Assembly: GCF_003597395.2 (NCBI RefSeq)
Contig: NC_133770.1
Span: forward strand, 199,327,317-199,391,316
Direction: 5' to 3'
Length of the DNA stretch: 64,000 nucleotides
Source of the DNA: Chelonoidis abingdonii
Lineage: Eukaryota; Chordata; Testudines; Testudinidae
Made by a program: the position numbers and the translations under genes. Below, one piece after another: positions 1 through 12,828 of this stretch. Position 1 is the first letter of the stretch. Each line of letters starts with the position of its first letter. The notes below the pieces were generated by a model, which saw only the letters and a list, made by a program, of their open reading frames with translations, made no database searches and was not told the DNA's origin.

Positions 1-690
1 GGCTGGCTACAGGAGCTGAAAGGGCTGGACAGATTAGTTGTTGGCAGGGACCAGGGAAGCCTGAGACTAGCTCCTGGCTGGCTTCTGGACTAAGCAGGTA
101 GTTACTGTCAGGGACTGGGGGAGTGAGAGAGGAGCTTCTGGCTGGCTGCCAGGACTCAACTAGAATGGGCTTTGGGGAGGTGGCCCAGGGAAATGTAGAG
201 CAACAATTAATAAAGGGCGCTTGGGCTGGGACCCAGAGCAATGGATGGGACTGGGTCTCCCCTGCCAAGCAGCCACTGGAGGAAGTGACTATGCCCTAAG
301 GAAGGGAATTAGAACTGTGGCACCTGGGGGAAGGGGGCTGTCCATGGACTAACTCAGCAAACTGAGTCCAAGAGGAGTGGTTCAGCAGGAAGGCTGAGGA
401 CTCAAGTAGTGGCAAGAAGTCCACAGGGAAAAAACTCTTGAGGTGCTGCTTGATTCCAGAGTAGAAGCCTTGAAACCTAGCCAGACCAAGTGAGGGTACC
501 ATGATGGGCCTTGTTGGACTGTTTTAGAAAAATGAACCCAGGAAGGGCTGCAGGACATTGGGGACATTTTAGATTGTGACCCCCTGGAAGGAGTTTGTTT
601 GTTTTGCACATGGACAGGGTGTGACTTGGCTGGAGGGCTGAGTTACCAAAGACCCATCTGACAAGTGCAGTGACTGACACATGCACGTAC
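1..690 (+). mobile_element. Possible LTR-retroelement fragment, cut by window start
   Basis: This block is richer in G and C than the DNA that follows. It has purine-rich runs, repeated ctggctggct-type motifs near the start and an AATAAA at about 210. The style resembles the untranslated parts of turtle LTR retroelements, but I cannot name a family. No terminal TG/CA pair or target duplication is visible because the left end lies outside the window. The short reverse-strand reading frames here have no recognisable domains. Confidence 0.3.
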
Positions 691-1862
691 TCAATCAGTG
701 GGTGCTCAGAGAGGTGAGTACACTCTGTTATGGAACATAGCCATCACTGAGAGGATTAAAGAGCAACTAGTTAGAGCCAAGTGTGGATATCACTGGATTT
801 CTGACTGTATCAAGCTTGCTATAATCTAGCAATGGTTGCTCCTCCTCCAAGAATGCCTATTCCACTAGGACCTATTCCACTTTGCCAGCCTACCTGAATA
901 ACATGCCAATAGTGCATATTTACATAGCATCAACGTGGTTATCAGTACATGTCTTTTTCAGACACTATGCTATCCTGCAAGCTTCCCAGGATGATGAGAA
1001 TTTCAGCAAATTAGTGCTGCAGTCTCTCTTCAAGTAATTTGAAGTCCCACTCATCCACCTGTAAGGGAACCATGGGTGAATCACTTACAATGGATTGCAT
1101 ATATACACAATCATTTAATGGACAAAAAAATGGTTACTTAAATGTACAGTAACTGTTCTTCACGATGTGTTGTGCAGTTCCCCAATACTCTGGATCGTAG
1201 ATGTCAACAAGGAGGAACTGAGAGGGAGTAGGCAGCCCTGCTCTTTTTATGTCCTCAGCTCTGAGCATGAGAGAGGTGGGGATGCATGCATCGCTTAGTG
1301 GTATTGTTGGCAAAAGTCTCCAAATCAAGTGCATTTGGCTTACATAGACCTCCAAAAGAATGTGTATGTGTACAACACATTTCAAGGAACAGCAGTTTCT
1401 GTACAAGTAAATAACCATTTTTTTCTACTGACTTCAAGGGGAGTTGAAGGCATTCAGCACTTCAGAGCCTGCCAGAATATTGCAGGAGGAATCAAGCTGG
1501 CAGCGAGATATCAGTGGACAGAACATACTACGTTGACCAGTGTTGAAATCTATCCTGTAGTGTAACATAATCAGCAGTGGGCAAGGTGTTCACAAAATCT
1601 GATATTATAGGGGTTGATAAACAACTGCAAATGGGGGTTTTGCTCCTAACCGCAAAGTTCAGTAACCTCAGCCACATCTTGATATTAAAAATGTTTTCAG
1701 CAAAACGTCATTGCATTGTACCATCTGCTCATAAGAGCCTTATGCTCAAGGGAATCTTTCCCAGAATAGGTGGCATAGAAGTTGTATGATGTTGTGTCTT
1801 CCTCATTCTCAGCGGATGAATTGCAGGAATATAGAGCTATTGTAAGCTTGTATTTGTGGCAC
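691..1862. other. No recognised feature
   Basis: AT-rich sequence with short open frames only. I recognise no repeat family, splice-supported exon or RNA gene. Confidence 0.5.
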
Positions 1863-2874
1863 TGTGACAAACTGCTGGGGATACCCAGAGCAGTGCAAGA
1901 CTGCGCTACCTCTCTTATCCTCAGCAAGTGGGTGACAACTTCTTGACACACCAACTTATCTGCTTTGCTAGCAAACTCCCCCAGGACTCTCCCACCCCAA
2001 ACCTTGCCTAGCAGGTAACAATTCAACCCTTGAACTCTGCAGAGATGTGTGTCTGAAATGCCCCTATCAGTCACTGTACATTCATAGAGAATAAGCTTGC
2101 TGCTCCTTTAAAGATACAGAAACAGCCACTTGCTATCTTGACTGGAGTTAAGAAACCACATCAATTCAATCACAACATTCAGTTGGTGTAGATAAAATAA
2201 AACAAATTTATATAATGAAAAAGAAAGTAGTTTTAAATGAGTTCAAGTAGAAGGGATAAAGATAGAAAGGGTTACAAACGAAAGTAAAAATACTTAGTAA
2301 TAGTTAAGACCTAACTTAACAAGCTCTGCCTTTTCCTGCAATCTCTGCATAGCTCTGAGTCAGGATCCCATTGAGACCAAGGTGCTAGTTTTTGTTTGCT
2401 CCTCAAGTGAAGAATAATTCAGGGGTTTTCTGCCCTTTTTTTATAGTCCAGTCTACCTTTGAAAAGTATAGCTCTCAAAGTTCATTGAATCAGCTGCAAG
2501 AAGCTAGAAGGCTTTTTGAAGCATGTTTATCCTCCATTGAGATTAAGTAGTGACTTTGTTCCTACTTTGCTCTCCTGATGACTTTTTTTTGCCTGGAATG
2601 CAAATGTGCTTTTCTTTGTCTTTGGTTATCCCTTGCTCAGTTTACATGGAAGACAAATTCAAGCAGTTGGAAGTGCATTCCTTTGTCTGGACATAAATAC
2701 TGTTTATGAACTCCCCCAACATGCCTGGTTTAAATACATTTTAGTCATAATTCCAGCATATCTGTATAATCCTTTGTGAGTTGACCATACATACATCAAC
2801 TAAAAATATTAGTGATACATCACATAAGAATATTAGAGATCAGTGAGTTATTAGTTTTCCAGTGACATATTACA
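1863..2874. mobile_element. Probable solo LTR with 6-bp target duplication
   Basis: The segment starts TGTGACAAAC and ends ATTACA, so it has TG/CA termini. The same hexamer, tggcac, flanks it directly at 1857-1862 and 2875-2880. A perfect 6-bp duplication with TG/CA ends is the footprint of retroviral-type integration, and 6 bp is usual for class II endogenous retroviruses. No coding sequence lies inside, so a solo LTR is the simplest reading. The right end is less certain, because the following bases (to about 2960) also resemble LTR-type sequence I have seen in turtles. Orientation is not resolved. Confidence 0.5.
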
Positions 2875-2880
2875 TGGCAC

Positions 2881-3968
2881 CTTTTAGATACAAATTATAA
2901 CAAGAGTGAGGTGGGGTACAATGAGCTAGTCAGGCCAGCTGAAACTCACTGCTAAATACCCCTTGCCTTGTGGCATAGGGATGGCTTTAGGGTCACGAGC
3001 ATCAAATCAAAATTTACAAGCACTCAGATTGCTTTTGTCTGATGTGAACAGAGTTGATTCATTCTGTCTTGATTTGCACTCTAACCATTTACTTAGACCT
3101 AATACAATGACTTGAAGAGAGCAGAGGATGCACTTCTAAGTTGGACTTGGGCCTGTAAACCTTGTCTTTTTACATGAGGACTTTGGCTTCAAAAGGCATT
3201 TTTCTGTCTCATTCTAAATTGTCGTATAAGGCCAAAAAAGTCAAGTGTGGGAGCCTAATGTTAGGCTTTTAAATCCATATTTTGACAACTAACTGAAAGA
3301 GGCCTGATTTTGAGCAGAGTCGTATGGCCACAAATCTCATTAAAATGAGTAAGAACTTCAGGAGTGCAGTGCTTTTCAAAAACCAGGTCACTTTTAAAAT
3401 ATCTAAATGTGGATTGAGGAGTCTAGTTTTAGGCACTCCATTTTGAAATGTTTTGCCTAAAACTATCTGATGATTTTTTTTTCTTTTGAGCTGCCACTTT
3501 TCCAGCCAGCCTGTCACATTAAACACACCAGTGAGTGCCAAACATCTGAAGAAGGGGTTCAGCCCTCAGGTTTTATAGTCTAACGGACAGAGATGTGATG
3601 TAACAACAAGAATACTACCAGTATGGATGGAGTTAAAGAAGATGCTAGAAAAAATCTCATTTGTACCTTTTGTTCTGATTAATATTGCATCTCTCGATCA
3701 TGAGCATATTCAATGAATTGATGAACATTTGCCAGCCATTTAAAGTGTTAATAATTATTCCACAGACTGAGTTGCTTAAGTGTTTTTGGTTAAGCTATCT
3801 TTCTACATGATGCATTCAGGAAATAGACAAAACCTCTTCTTACTGAACACGAGGGAATATATAGGAAATATGTAGGTGTTTACAGAAAAACCTTGAAATC
3901 AAAATAATTATGAAGGCCTCTAACAGAGGGAGCATCCAATAACATAATCTGAAATGTTTTTTTACAAC
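2881..3968. other. No recognised feature
   Basis: AT-rich sequence. A 90-residue reverse frame at 3269-3541 shows no domain, signal peptide or family resemblance and is probably chance. Confidence 0.45.
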
Positions 3969-4021
3969 TCTTTTCTACATTTCCTCCCTGCCCTAAAGAG
4001 CTTACACAGGAAAGGCAAAAA

Positions 4022-4118
4022 ACTGCAGTCATTTGTCCAGGTCAGATGGGGAGTCTACAAGAGCCAGGAATTGAATCTATATCTCTTGAGTCTGAGTCTT
4101 CTAGTTTGACCACATACT
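4022..4118 (-). mobile_element. MIR/CORE-SINE fragment, reverse orientation
   Basis: Read on the minus strand, this matches the central part of MIR: the tract that normally reads as a tRNA-related B-box region followed by a short-chain tctgtgacc-like core. On the plus strand it shows the typical 'gtcatttgtccaggtcag ... gccaggaattgaat' order. It is strongly diverged, as expected for an ancient amniote SINE. The adjacent tract at about 3990-4010 (ccctaaagagcttac) recurs at 59890. Confidence 0.5.
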
Positions 4119-4130
4119 TCCTCCAAAATA

Positions 4131-7100
4131 CACACTCACATGTCTCCACTCACTCCTCAGTGCTAGGAAATAAGTCCTCCATTTTTTTTCCTGCATGGCA
4201 GTGAAATGAGCTATTAAACCATTGGTCTAGCCATGTTCGTTTTTTTTCCCCCCCTCTTGTTATAAAGATCTTCTGCCAGTAGGCTTTTGGGTAGGTGTTC
4301 CCTATTCAAAACAAAGAAATGCACTTATACCAAACTCGCACATTGAATCATCTGAACTTTGGCAAAGTTCAGATCTAAATCTGGAGTCAAAATTTTCAGT
4401 TTCTCTAATGGGCCAAACTAAAACCTTAGATCAGAACACCCCAAAGTATGGGGAAGTCTGGATTTGACCAATATGTTATACAGGTAATCTACAGAGGCTT
4501 GATCCAGTTCCCATTAAAGTCAATGGAAAATCTTTAAGCTAAGGTTATCTAAGGATCCCACTGAATTTCCTTCGAAAAATGTTAGCATTTTTTATTTCAG
4601 GAGGAGTTGGATGAGGCTTTATATGTATATAAAGTAGCAAGTTGCCATTTGTTTTTAATTAGCAGCATTCTCCTTAACCTTTAGTCATGTTTCCATTGTT
4701 TTATTTGCTTACAACTTATCTGATCATTAAATGTCACAATAACAATGAAATAATAATATAATAATAAATTAAGAAAACTTCACTAGAGTCTAGAAGCAGC
4801 AGGTCTGAACATTGCAAAGCTGACAAACTCTACTTATTTAAAATTAGAGTAATTTTCACTTGCAGATAGTACAGAAGGATTCTACTTCAAATCTAGGGAA
4901 AAATTAGAATTCAAAACATGTCTATTTCTGCAGTTTAAGCACAGTCATTTTGTCTAATCATGTCTTATGTGTTCATTCTGTTTGACATCGTGAATTTTCC
5001 ACTGAGCAAGAAAAAAATGATAAAGGTGCAAAGTGTTTAAGAGCTGGGATTCTCAAGGCTGTCATTCATGCTATGTCTTTTTAAGTCTCATCCATTCAGA
5101 AACTCGCATGTTATTGGAAACCTGTGGGGGTTGAAATTCTCTTCTTTAACATTTAATGATACTGTCCCACAGACACAGTACACTGTTTCTGACACGGATG
5201 ACAAAATTGCTTTCCCCCTAAATATGTTTTTTTAGTGTTATTTCCATTTGTTTTGTATAAAGTGCTTCTACCAATTTTAATGTGAATGATGTTAGCCCTG
5301 GTTTTTGTTCCATGCAGGAAGCATGCTGCTGTTTCTGATTTATACTGATTTTAAAGTAAACTGTGGTTTGGATGAAGCTTGACTACTGTCAATTGTATTG
5401 TATAATTAGATTAATGCACAGCACATTACAGCTGAGCAAATGCAGGCCTGGCTGGGTTTGAAAGGATTGGAAGTAGAGGAAAGGAAGCATGAAGGATTGT
5501 GCATCCAGTTTATTATTATTAATGATTATTTCTTATTTCATTTGTTTGCTAACTGTGTAAGCTGTCAATGCCACAAACAGCATTTAATTGAGTATTTGGG
5601 GGGAGAAGGAAAGAAGGGAAATAAGAGAGGGAATATATAACTGTGGCATGATATTTTTCCCCAAAACCAAGGTTTGTGAATTCAACATCACGCATAGCAG
5701 CTAAGGAGTAAACATTCTACCTTATACAGCAAGATCCCTTTGCAGTCTGAGCAAAGACTTCAGACAGGAACCCTCACCTGCATCTCTGCCTGCAATCAGG
5801 CAGCTAGGGTGTAATAGGATATCGTAATGAGCCTAACTGACAACATGCAGCCCTGAGTCCCAGAGAGAGGAACTAGCAGTAGGAAAGCAGACAGAAGTGG
5901 GAAAAGAACTGCAGGTAAGAAGGTATTGCTCTTTGGGCCCCAAAATAGTGAGTGTGATGATATGCCCCCAACTTTTCCTCATTGTTTACCAACAGCCAGC
6001 AATAGATGTGGTATCATATAATTTACACACTTTCCACCACTTGATTGCTCCCACTGGCCTTTCTACATACTGCACTTTTTGCTTATCTGGGAGTGCAGGG
6101 ACTCCTAGATTTAAAGGCTGGTTGGTCTAGTCACTGTTCTGTTGCTGTCTCAGTAGTTTTAATGCACTGAAAAATAAAACTGACGAAGCCGGCTGTTCTA
6201 ATGTGTGTACTCTGAGACTCTGAATGCTTCATATAACATCTGAACTAAAAATGTCCCTCTCCCCACCTAACATCAAACCTCACAATAACAATTAAATGGT
6301 GCAAGTGGAGGAAATTAAATTTATATTGAAAGATTGAATTTTCTCTCTTTCATTTTCCATCTCACTTTTGTACCTCTTCTGCTATCTAACAAAGAAAAAA
6401 CATTGTAGTTCATTGGGTGAGATTTTCTGCAGCGGTTTCCTTGATAAACTGCAAAAATATCTTGGAGTTGCACATTTTCAAGCTGATTTCACTCTCTCTG
6501 ATATAACTTCTTTTCTGTATACCCAGCTCCTGCTGCCACTCTGGATTTTTTAGCCTTCCAGACTGATAGGAAGGGTTGATTCTGGTGTGCTGAATCAATG
6601 TTACTTATGAGAGACTGGTACCAGTGGAAGCAACTGAGGGGCAATTGCTGAAGCGAAATCAGCAATGCATCAGTGCTGCAGCATTCTATGATATTTTGCA
6701 GGTAAGGGAGTTATTTATTCCTAATATATGTGTGTTCGGTTTAATGTGTGATGTTCGCAGCCCCTAAGCTGGAGTTTCAGCTTTATCATTTTTCACTTGG
6801 CTGTGACCTCCTGCTAGAGTTTGAAAAAGATTGCTGGGCTTCCTCTTGATGTAGTTGTATGGATACAGGCAATGTGCAATAAAATGTTTTACCTGCTGCA
6901 CAGAAGTACGTTAAAAACCTGTGTACTCTCCCATTAGCTCATCAAACTCAAGAATGGGCCTTGTGTAAACTAGGGGAGAATGTGTTGAACCAGCTCATGT
7001 GTATGACAAACTGCTCTCCTGTGTAGTATGTGAGATCTACCCAGATGTAAATATTCCCTCCGCTGGGTGAGTTAGTGGAGCTGTTTTCTTTGACTGCCAT

Positions 7101-7620
7101 TTAGAAGCCTATGTGTTGGTACTTAGAACTGCTCCATTTTAATTTTCTCCTTATGCTGTATCTGTGTCTTTATTACAAATGATAGGAAAATGGATGGGTG
7201 GGAATGTTCTCCTGAAAATTTTGACTTTTCATCGCAAAAATGAAAATTTCACTGTTTTCTGCATCCAAAAAATCCCCACAATCTGCCCCCAAAAAATTAG
7301 TTTAAAACAAAAATCTAATTATCATGTTTGAGGAAAGCAGGCACTTTCTATGAAAATACAAGTTTAGTTAAAAACCTAATTTTGATCAGGAAAATAAAGA
7401 TTTTGCGGAAAACTTCTGACCAGTTCAATACTTATTAAAAATATTTTAAAACCAATAACCTGTTGCAAAAAAACCCTGTTCACTTCACATAGGTTTGTTC
7501 CTATATGGTAAAACCAAGACTTTGTCTCTTGATAGAGTTCTGTGTACTGCTCACAATTGTAATGGGACCTCTAGCTTCATATGTTGCGTCTCTACACCAG
7601 CTCTCCATAGGCCAGTATGA
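4131..7620. other. No recognised feature
   Basis: Long AT-rich stretch with poly-T tracts and a run of AAT-type triplets near 4740-4770. Donor-like CAG/GTAAG sites occur near 5912 and 6702 but no open exon is attached to them. I see no repeat family I can name. Confidence 0.45.
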
Positions 7621-7639
7621 ATGTGGCATTGGAGTCAGA

Positions 7640-8620
7640 CCAGAGACATCTGAGACAAATTGACAAGGAGAGGTATAGCTGCTACTTCAACCCATAGACT
7701 GAAGTGAAGCTCAGTATTGTGACCAAAGAATTGAAAAGATGCAAGATAGATATATATGGAATCTCAGAGCTGTGATAGAACAGTAGCAGTCATTTTATGA
7801 TGATGGATAGGTATACGGTGTACCACTCAGGTTCTGTGAAAGTGAGAGAAAAGGGGGTTGCATTTATCTTGTCCAAGGAGACATCAAAGTGTATGCTTGG
7901 ATGTAATCCAAATAGTGACAGAACAATTACAATTCACCTTTAAGTGAAGCTAGTCAATATATCAATTACATAGGTTTGTGCCTCTACAACAGCAGCTGAC
8001 AACAACATGATTAAGTCCTATGAACAGTTTGAAGAGATGCTCATTAAACTACCAAGCAAAGTATCACCCTTGTTACTGGAGACCTGAATGTGAAAGTTGG
8101 AGCTATAAGTGCTCATAAAGAAGTAATGGGACACAGTTATCTGGTTTTACAAACTGAAAGAGGAAGTAATTTAGTCATTTTCTGCTGCTCTCATTGTCTC
8201 GTCATTACAAATATCATCCTCACCCAACATCCTAGATGTGTATATATACATGGATATCACCTGATGGCATGGCAAACTTTACTATGTTACAATACATGTA
8301 TGCTGATGTTCAAGCATCCAATGGACAAATATTTTCCTGAGTGCAGACTGTGGGTCAGACCATCGACCGGTAGCTTCAAACATAAAAATAAGTATTAAGA
8401 TAATGTTTGGCAGGTCCACTACATCTGGATTTGTCCAAAATCTTCATGACTTCTGTGAAGAAAGGGTTTGAGACATTGTTACTTGTGAAAGATGAAAACA
8501 ACCGGACCAAACTTAGTTTTCAATTTATTCCAATCAGCCTCAAAGCGCACATTCAGAAAAATCAATGTTGGACTACATCATGGTGTTTCCTACCTGACTG
8601 TGAAAGGTTGTTAAAGAAAA
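7640..8620 (+). mobile_element. Decayed RTE-clade LINE, endonuclease part of ORF2
   Basis: Conceptual translation over several frames recovers the order of an apurinic-type LINE endonuclease. A 'GISE.R' motif near 7760 is followed by 'YTVYHSG', 'GVAFILSK' near 7855-7880, the GDLNVKVG signature near 8080-8105 (GDFNAKVG in intact relatives), then 'VMGH', 'ERGSNLV.FC', 'LVITN' and 'TQHPR' at 8120-8240, and a DCGSDHRPVA-like motif near 8347-8375. The GD.N.K and GSDH motifs are catalytic signatures of this nuclease fold. Frameshifts and stops separate the blocks, so the copy is dead. The spacing and the QHPR motif fit RTE-type elements better than CR1. Reverse transcriptase was not found downstream, where other elements are inserted. 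Confidence 0.75.
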
Positions 8621-8663
8621 TACATTAAACACAGCAACTAGCCGCTCCCTGGCACTAACAAGT

Positions 8664-9082
8664 AGAGCCCTGCAAATCCACAAATATCCATTTTATAGCC
8701 ACAAATGTGGTTCTTTGCTTACCATCTTTGCAGATGGTGGGTGCAGATCAACATTTTTTATCTGCACAGGGCTCTAGAAGAGCAGTTCTCAATGGGAGTC
8801 TGCAGCCTTCTGGGAGGCATGATTTCAGGGGGTCCACGCGCGGATCCAGAGCCTGGATGACTGGCAAGAGACTCAGGATACTGGGCTCAGATGCCATGGC
8901 CCTGGAGCCCCCCCTGAAGCTGGCTAGTGGCCCCCCAAGAGGCCACAGAAGCCTGGTTGAAAACTGCTGCTAGAGAAGCTGCTGGTGTGGGTGCAGGTGT
9001 GGATCGTGAATTGGATAAAATTTAATTACCGCAGATCTAGATTGGATGCAGATCCAAATGTTTGTATCTTTGCAGGGCTTTT
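8664..9082. mobile_element. Terminal-inverted-repeat element, host of a nested insertion
   Basis: The left end reads agagccctgcaaatcc. The right end, read in reverse complement near 9065-9082, begins aaaaagccctgcaaag, so both ends carry AGCCCTGCAAA as an inverted repeat. Between them are 'gcagat' and 'ggatat'-type words on both strands. The element is interrupted at 8781-8968 by another transposon. No clear target duplication was found, so outer limits are approximate. hAT-like is the best guess for class. Confidence 0.5.
8781..8968. mobile_element. Nested hAT-like element
   Basis: Ends read agcagttctcaa and ttgaaaactgct, which are inverted repeats of the CAGTGGTTCTCAA type common in hAT-Charlie elements. 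The flanks are gctctagaag (8771-8780) and gctagagaag (8969-8978), a degenerate duplication consistent with hAT's 8 bp. It interrupts the element at 8664-9082 and is therefore the younger of the two. It has no coding capacity. Confidence 0.6.
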
Positions 9083-11619
9083 TACTCGCAAGTCTTATGG
9101 CTGTTAAATGCAGATGGGTCTTCCTCTTGCTAATACACATACCCTCCAGTAAAAGTATGGCAAAGTACTATAAAAATACTCTAATTATTAAAAAGAAATC
9201 TTCAGCCCAACCAAGGATTACACATGCAAATAAAGAACATAGAAAATAAATAAATTACAGAACTCTACAGAATGAACTTTTAATCTGTTTTATGAGGCTT
9301 CTTTGGAATAGTCTAAAGTGGCATAACGCCAGCTAATCATGTAGCTCATTCACAAACAAAATAATATATTCTTGAACTTATCGTATATATTAGCTTCAAA
9401 ATGTTGATATCAAGATTTGTGTCATGTTTTACAACAGCAGGGAATAGTGTTGTGACATGCAAAGCTTTTTATTAAGATTATGAAGTATTGGATTTTTTTG
9501 CTTAATCTTCAAATGCATTTTTGTCCATTTCCAATTGTTTTAACGTTTAAGTGTTGAACCACAGCACAAGCTTGAATATTTTAAATGAAACAGTAAAATA
9601 TGTATCTTGAGTTCTGCTTAGAAATGGTTGTAATATTGCTAAATAGATAAACAAATTGTTAACACAGCAAGCAAGGCAGATGGGGCTCTGCCTCATCATA
9701 ATGAAATATAAACACTTTTTTTCTTCATTTGTCCTTACTTTTTCCTGTTAGCAAGATAGCAGATACCAGAAACCATTACAGTAGGCTTAAGAATATATTG
9801 GAGTAGAAAAATACAAAGAGCAAGCCTCCTGCTTCTTGGAACCATTGTAACATTTCTAGATCAGTTGAAACCAAAGGGGGTTGATTGTAAAGCAAATTCT
9901 CTCACCTGTAAAGTGGAGGTATAAAATTGAAACTAGGTGTTCACCAGAGATTCAGACTCTGGCAAATAGAAGGGCAAATATTTGCTTGTTTGCACAGGAA
10001 AATGGTGCCATTTATGATTAGGCTCAAGTTGAAAAACAACCACGACAGCTCTGTCTAGTTATGCTTACCTTTTTTAATGTAGCTTGTAATTGTTTGTGCA
10101 CAGAAGGAGACTGTGATGGAACTGTAGTGAACTGACATTGTGGCTGGCAAGCTTTTAGTGAATAGGTGCCTTGAACATGCTAACATTCATTCAAGCCCAA
10201 CAGAGAAAATATGGACACTTGATTATCTTGGACCTAAATGTATGTTTTTATATACAGAAACCAGTGGACTTATTGACACTAAACAACATTAAAATGAGTT
10301 GCAGGGATGAGTGGAGAGGAGTTAGTAGATGGAAGAATATATATCCAAAATACTACATAATTTTAAAAACATTTTTTCATATGTTCATGGACTAGATTAA
10401 AAATAATAGGGTTGGGTAAATTTTGGGCAAAGATTTTGTAAATTAAATAAAGAGATTGGCCATGTTATAAATTATTCTAACTTTTTAATTCTGTATGTAA
10501 AAGAAACTTATCAATTTTTGATTTCTAGGCAACATTATCTGAAAAGACAGACAGAGAAAATGAGTGTCCTTAAATTAAAAATGGCTTATTCTAATACTCA
10601 TAATTGTGCTGTTGGTTCATTTACAATATATTACAGTAAGAAAATTGAAAAGTTTTTAAAGGGAAATGTCAGGACTTGCCTACTAGTAACATGGTTTATT
10701 ATTTTTTTGGAACATATGTCATGGGCACAACACTGATGACAGACTATGTCCCTTTTTTCTATATACTGCTACTAAAATACAGAAATAACAGATACGTTCT
10801 CTCAATGCGATGACTTCTATCAATATGGAATAGCTTCACATTGCTTTTTCAGTAACATTCATTTTAAGTGTTGTAGAGCAGGAAACAGACTACAGGAGAT
10901 GAGTAACAGTTTAGGTTGATATGGGCCAAATAGACTGGCTAACAGTAGGGGCATGGAAAGTTTGCTCTGATGGTTCCAGCCCCTACTGCTGATCTGAGGG
11001 TCTGTTACCACTGTAGCAACATCCTTCTGCTTAAGACTTCAAAGTGTCTAGGATCTGCAGGTAGGGAGGGGCACACTGGCAGTAGGAAAAACATGAAATT
11101 GTTCTTGCTCCCAACTCCGTGGAAAACTGATGAGGAGAGACAATAATTCATCCTGAGACATTAGCTGTTGAGGTAGGAAACTGCCTGTACTACTTATCTC
11201 CTTCCCCTGCCTGTGCATAAACTTCAGGAGGTATTTCTATGGGAGAAGGAGACCAAATCCCAAATCACTATCAGCAATTTTGTGTATTGCTATTTTGTTG
11301 CTAAAGAGTTAATACACGGAAAAATAGATTCTTTATTAATGAATTTATGTAAATGAATGCACATATGGTGGGAACAAAAATAACCTTCTTTTGGTTATAT
11401 GTGATACCCCTAGCAGTAAAATATTGCTTGATCACACTGATTTTAACATAAACTGTCTGTTTTGTTTTCTGGTTAAATTTAGCGTGTCCCAAAATATTCC
11501 AGTATAAAACATAACTGTAAGGGTTTTATCTCACTTACTGCAACATCTTAGAGCAATCTTGCCCTGTTCAGACTCATTTAGAATGTTCCTGCAAAGATAA
11601 TTTTCCTAGCGCAGGACTT
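9083..11619. other. No recognised feature
   Basis: AT-rich sequence with only short open frames. No repeat or gene recognised. Confidence 0.45.
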
Positions 11620-12172
11620 TGAATGTGTGACCCCTATCTTTTCATCCCTCCACTGGCCAACCCTTCTCTGTTGCCTCAGACATGAGCTACTTATTCTTCC
11701 TTTCAAGGACCTATCCCTATACTGGATATCATTTCTCATTCACTTCTGAGATACTGAGTCTCTCCTCCAATCAGCCCATGCTGTCAGTTTCCATAGCTCT
11801 TTTGCTAACTTTTCAAACAAGCACCTTCATGGTTTCTACCATGCTGCTCCACATGCTTGTTTTTAATGTCCAAAAAGCTACCTCATTACCCTCCTCCAAA
11901 TCATTACTTAAAACACTCTTGCCATCATGCCTGCAAACAACTTGATGGTTGCTGATATGCCAAGACCAATGCCTATCATGCTGACTAATACTGTCTTATT
12001 CTTTCCTTGTGTTCCCTGTCTCTGTGTGCTTGTCTCCACTTATTGTCTTTTGTCTTTTATTGGATTCTGAACTCTTTGGGTAAGGACCATCTTTTTTGTT
12101 CTACATTTGTACAGCACAGTGGGTTCTTTGTCTATGACTAGGACTCGTAGGAACTATGGTAATTCAAATAAT
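11620..12172 (+). mobile_element. Old L2-like LINE, 3' part
   Basis: The order of pyrimidine-rich words matches the 3' region of L2/L3-type LINEs. 'Cactggcc' occurs at about 11650, then 'ttcaaggacctatcc', then the 'cctccaaatcattacttaaaac' block near 11890, then 'gaactctttgggtaaggacc' near 12070. The copy ends with a 'gtacagcaca ... ggtaattcaaataataa' tail. Coding capacity is gone. Similarity is by remembered consensus, so the exact clade (L2 or a relative) is open. Confidence 0.55.
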
Positions 12173-12804
12173 AACAAAGGATAAACAACTCCTGCCACAC
12201 AATTTGAGTGAAATTCTGATGTGGAATAATAGTTTATGTGTCTGAATTAGATTAACAGCTGTACAAGGAATGCTAACACATTTATATTGTAGCAGGAATG
12301 TTTTATTATATAACTAGCTACTTATGTATTAATTTAAAATCTACTAAAGTTGAGACATTTATAAGTTTAATTATATAGAATGGGATAATTTGTGCGGAAT
12401 TTATAAAGAACAAGCAAAGGCTCCTAACAATTTATTGCAAACAGTGAAAATTATCTAGTGTAATTTAGTGTTTAGCTTTCAGAGGCTAAATCTTTAACAA
12501 TAAATATAGTAATAAACAGACTCAGAAAAGAATTCTGAGTATATAGATGTAGGAATTGAGTGTATTACTGTTCGTCTCATAAAACTGGCTACTATATATG
12601 CACATACTGCACAGGGTTTTACTAGGATATTTTAGTTATCTTAGATCAGGATTGGATCTATGGGTTTGAAATCTGATCTCTGTGCAAGAAAGAATAATTT
12701 GGGGGAAAGGAAGGAGCAGCACTATATTCACACAATGAGGACAGTACAGATGGTTGGTGCTACTCAGAATAAGCCATGCTGTTCATTCTAATTGTTCAAG
12801 GAAA

Positions 12805-12828
12805 GTGTGTGTGTGTGTGTGTGTGTGT
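12805..12828 (+). repeat. (GT)12 microsatellite
   Basis: Uninterrupted GT dinucleotide run in otherwise unique sequence. Confidence 0.95.

Noticed and set aside
6695..6708. CAG/GTAAGG as the end of an exon
   Set aside because: No convincing upstream open frame or acceptor. Such donors occur by chance at this length of sequence.
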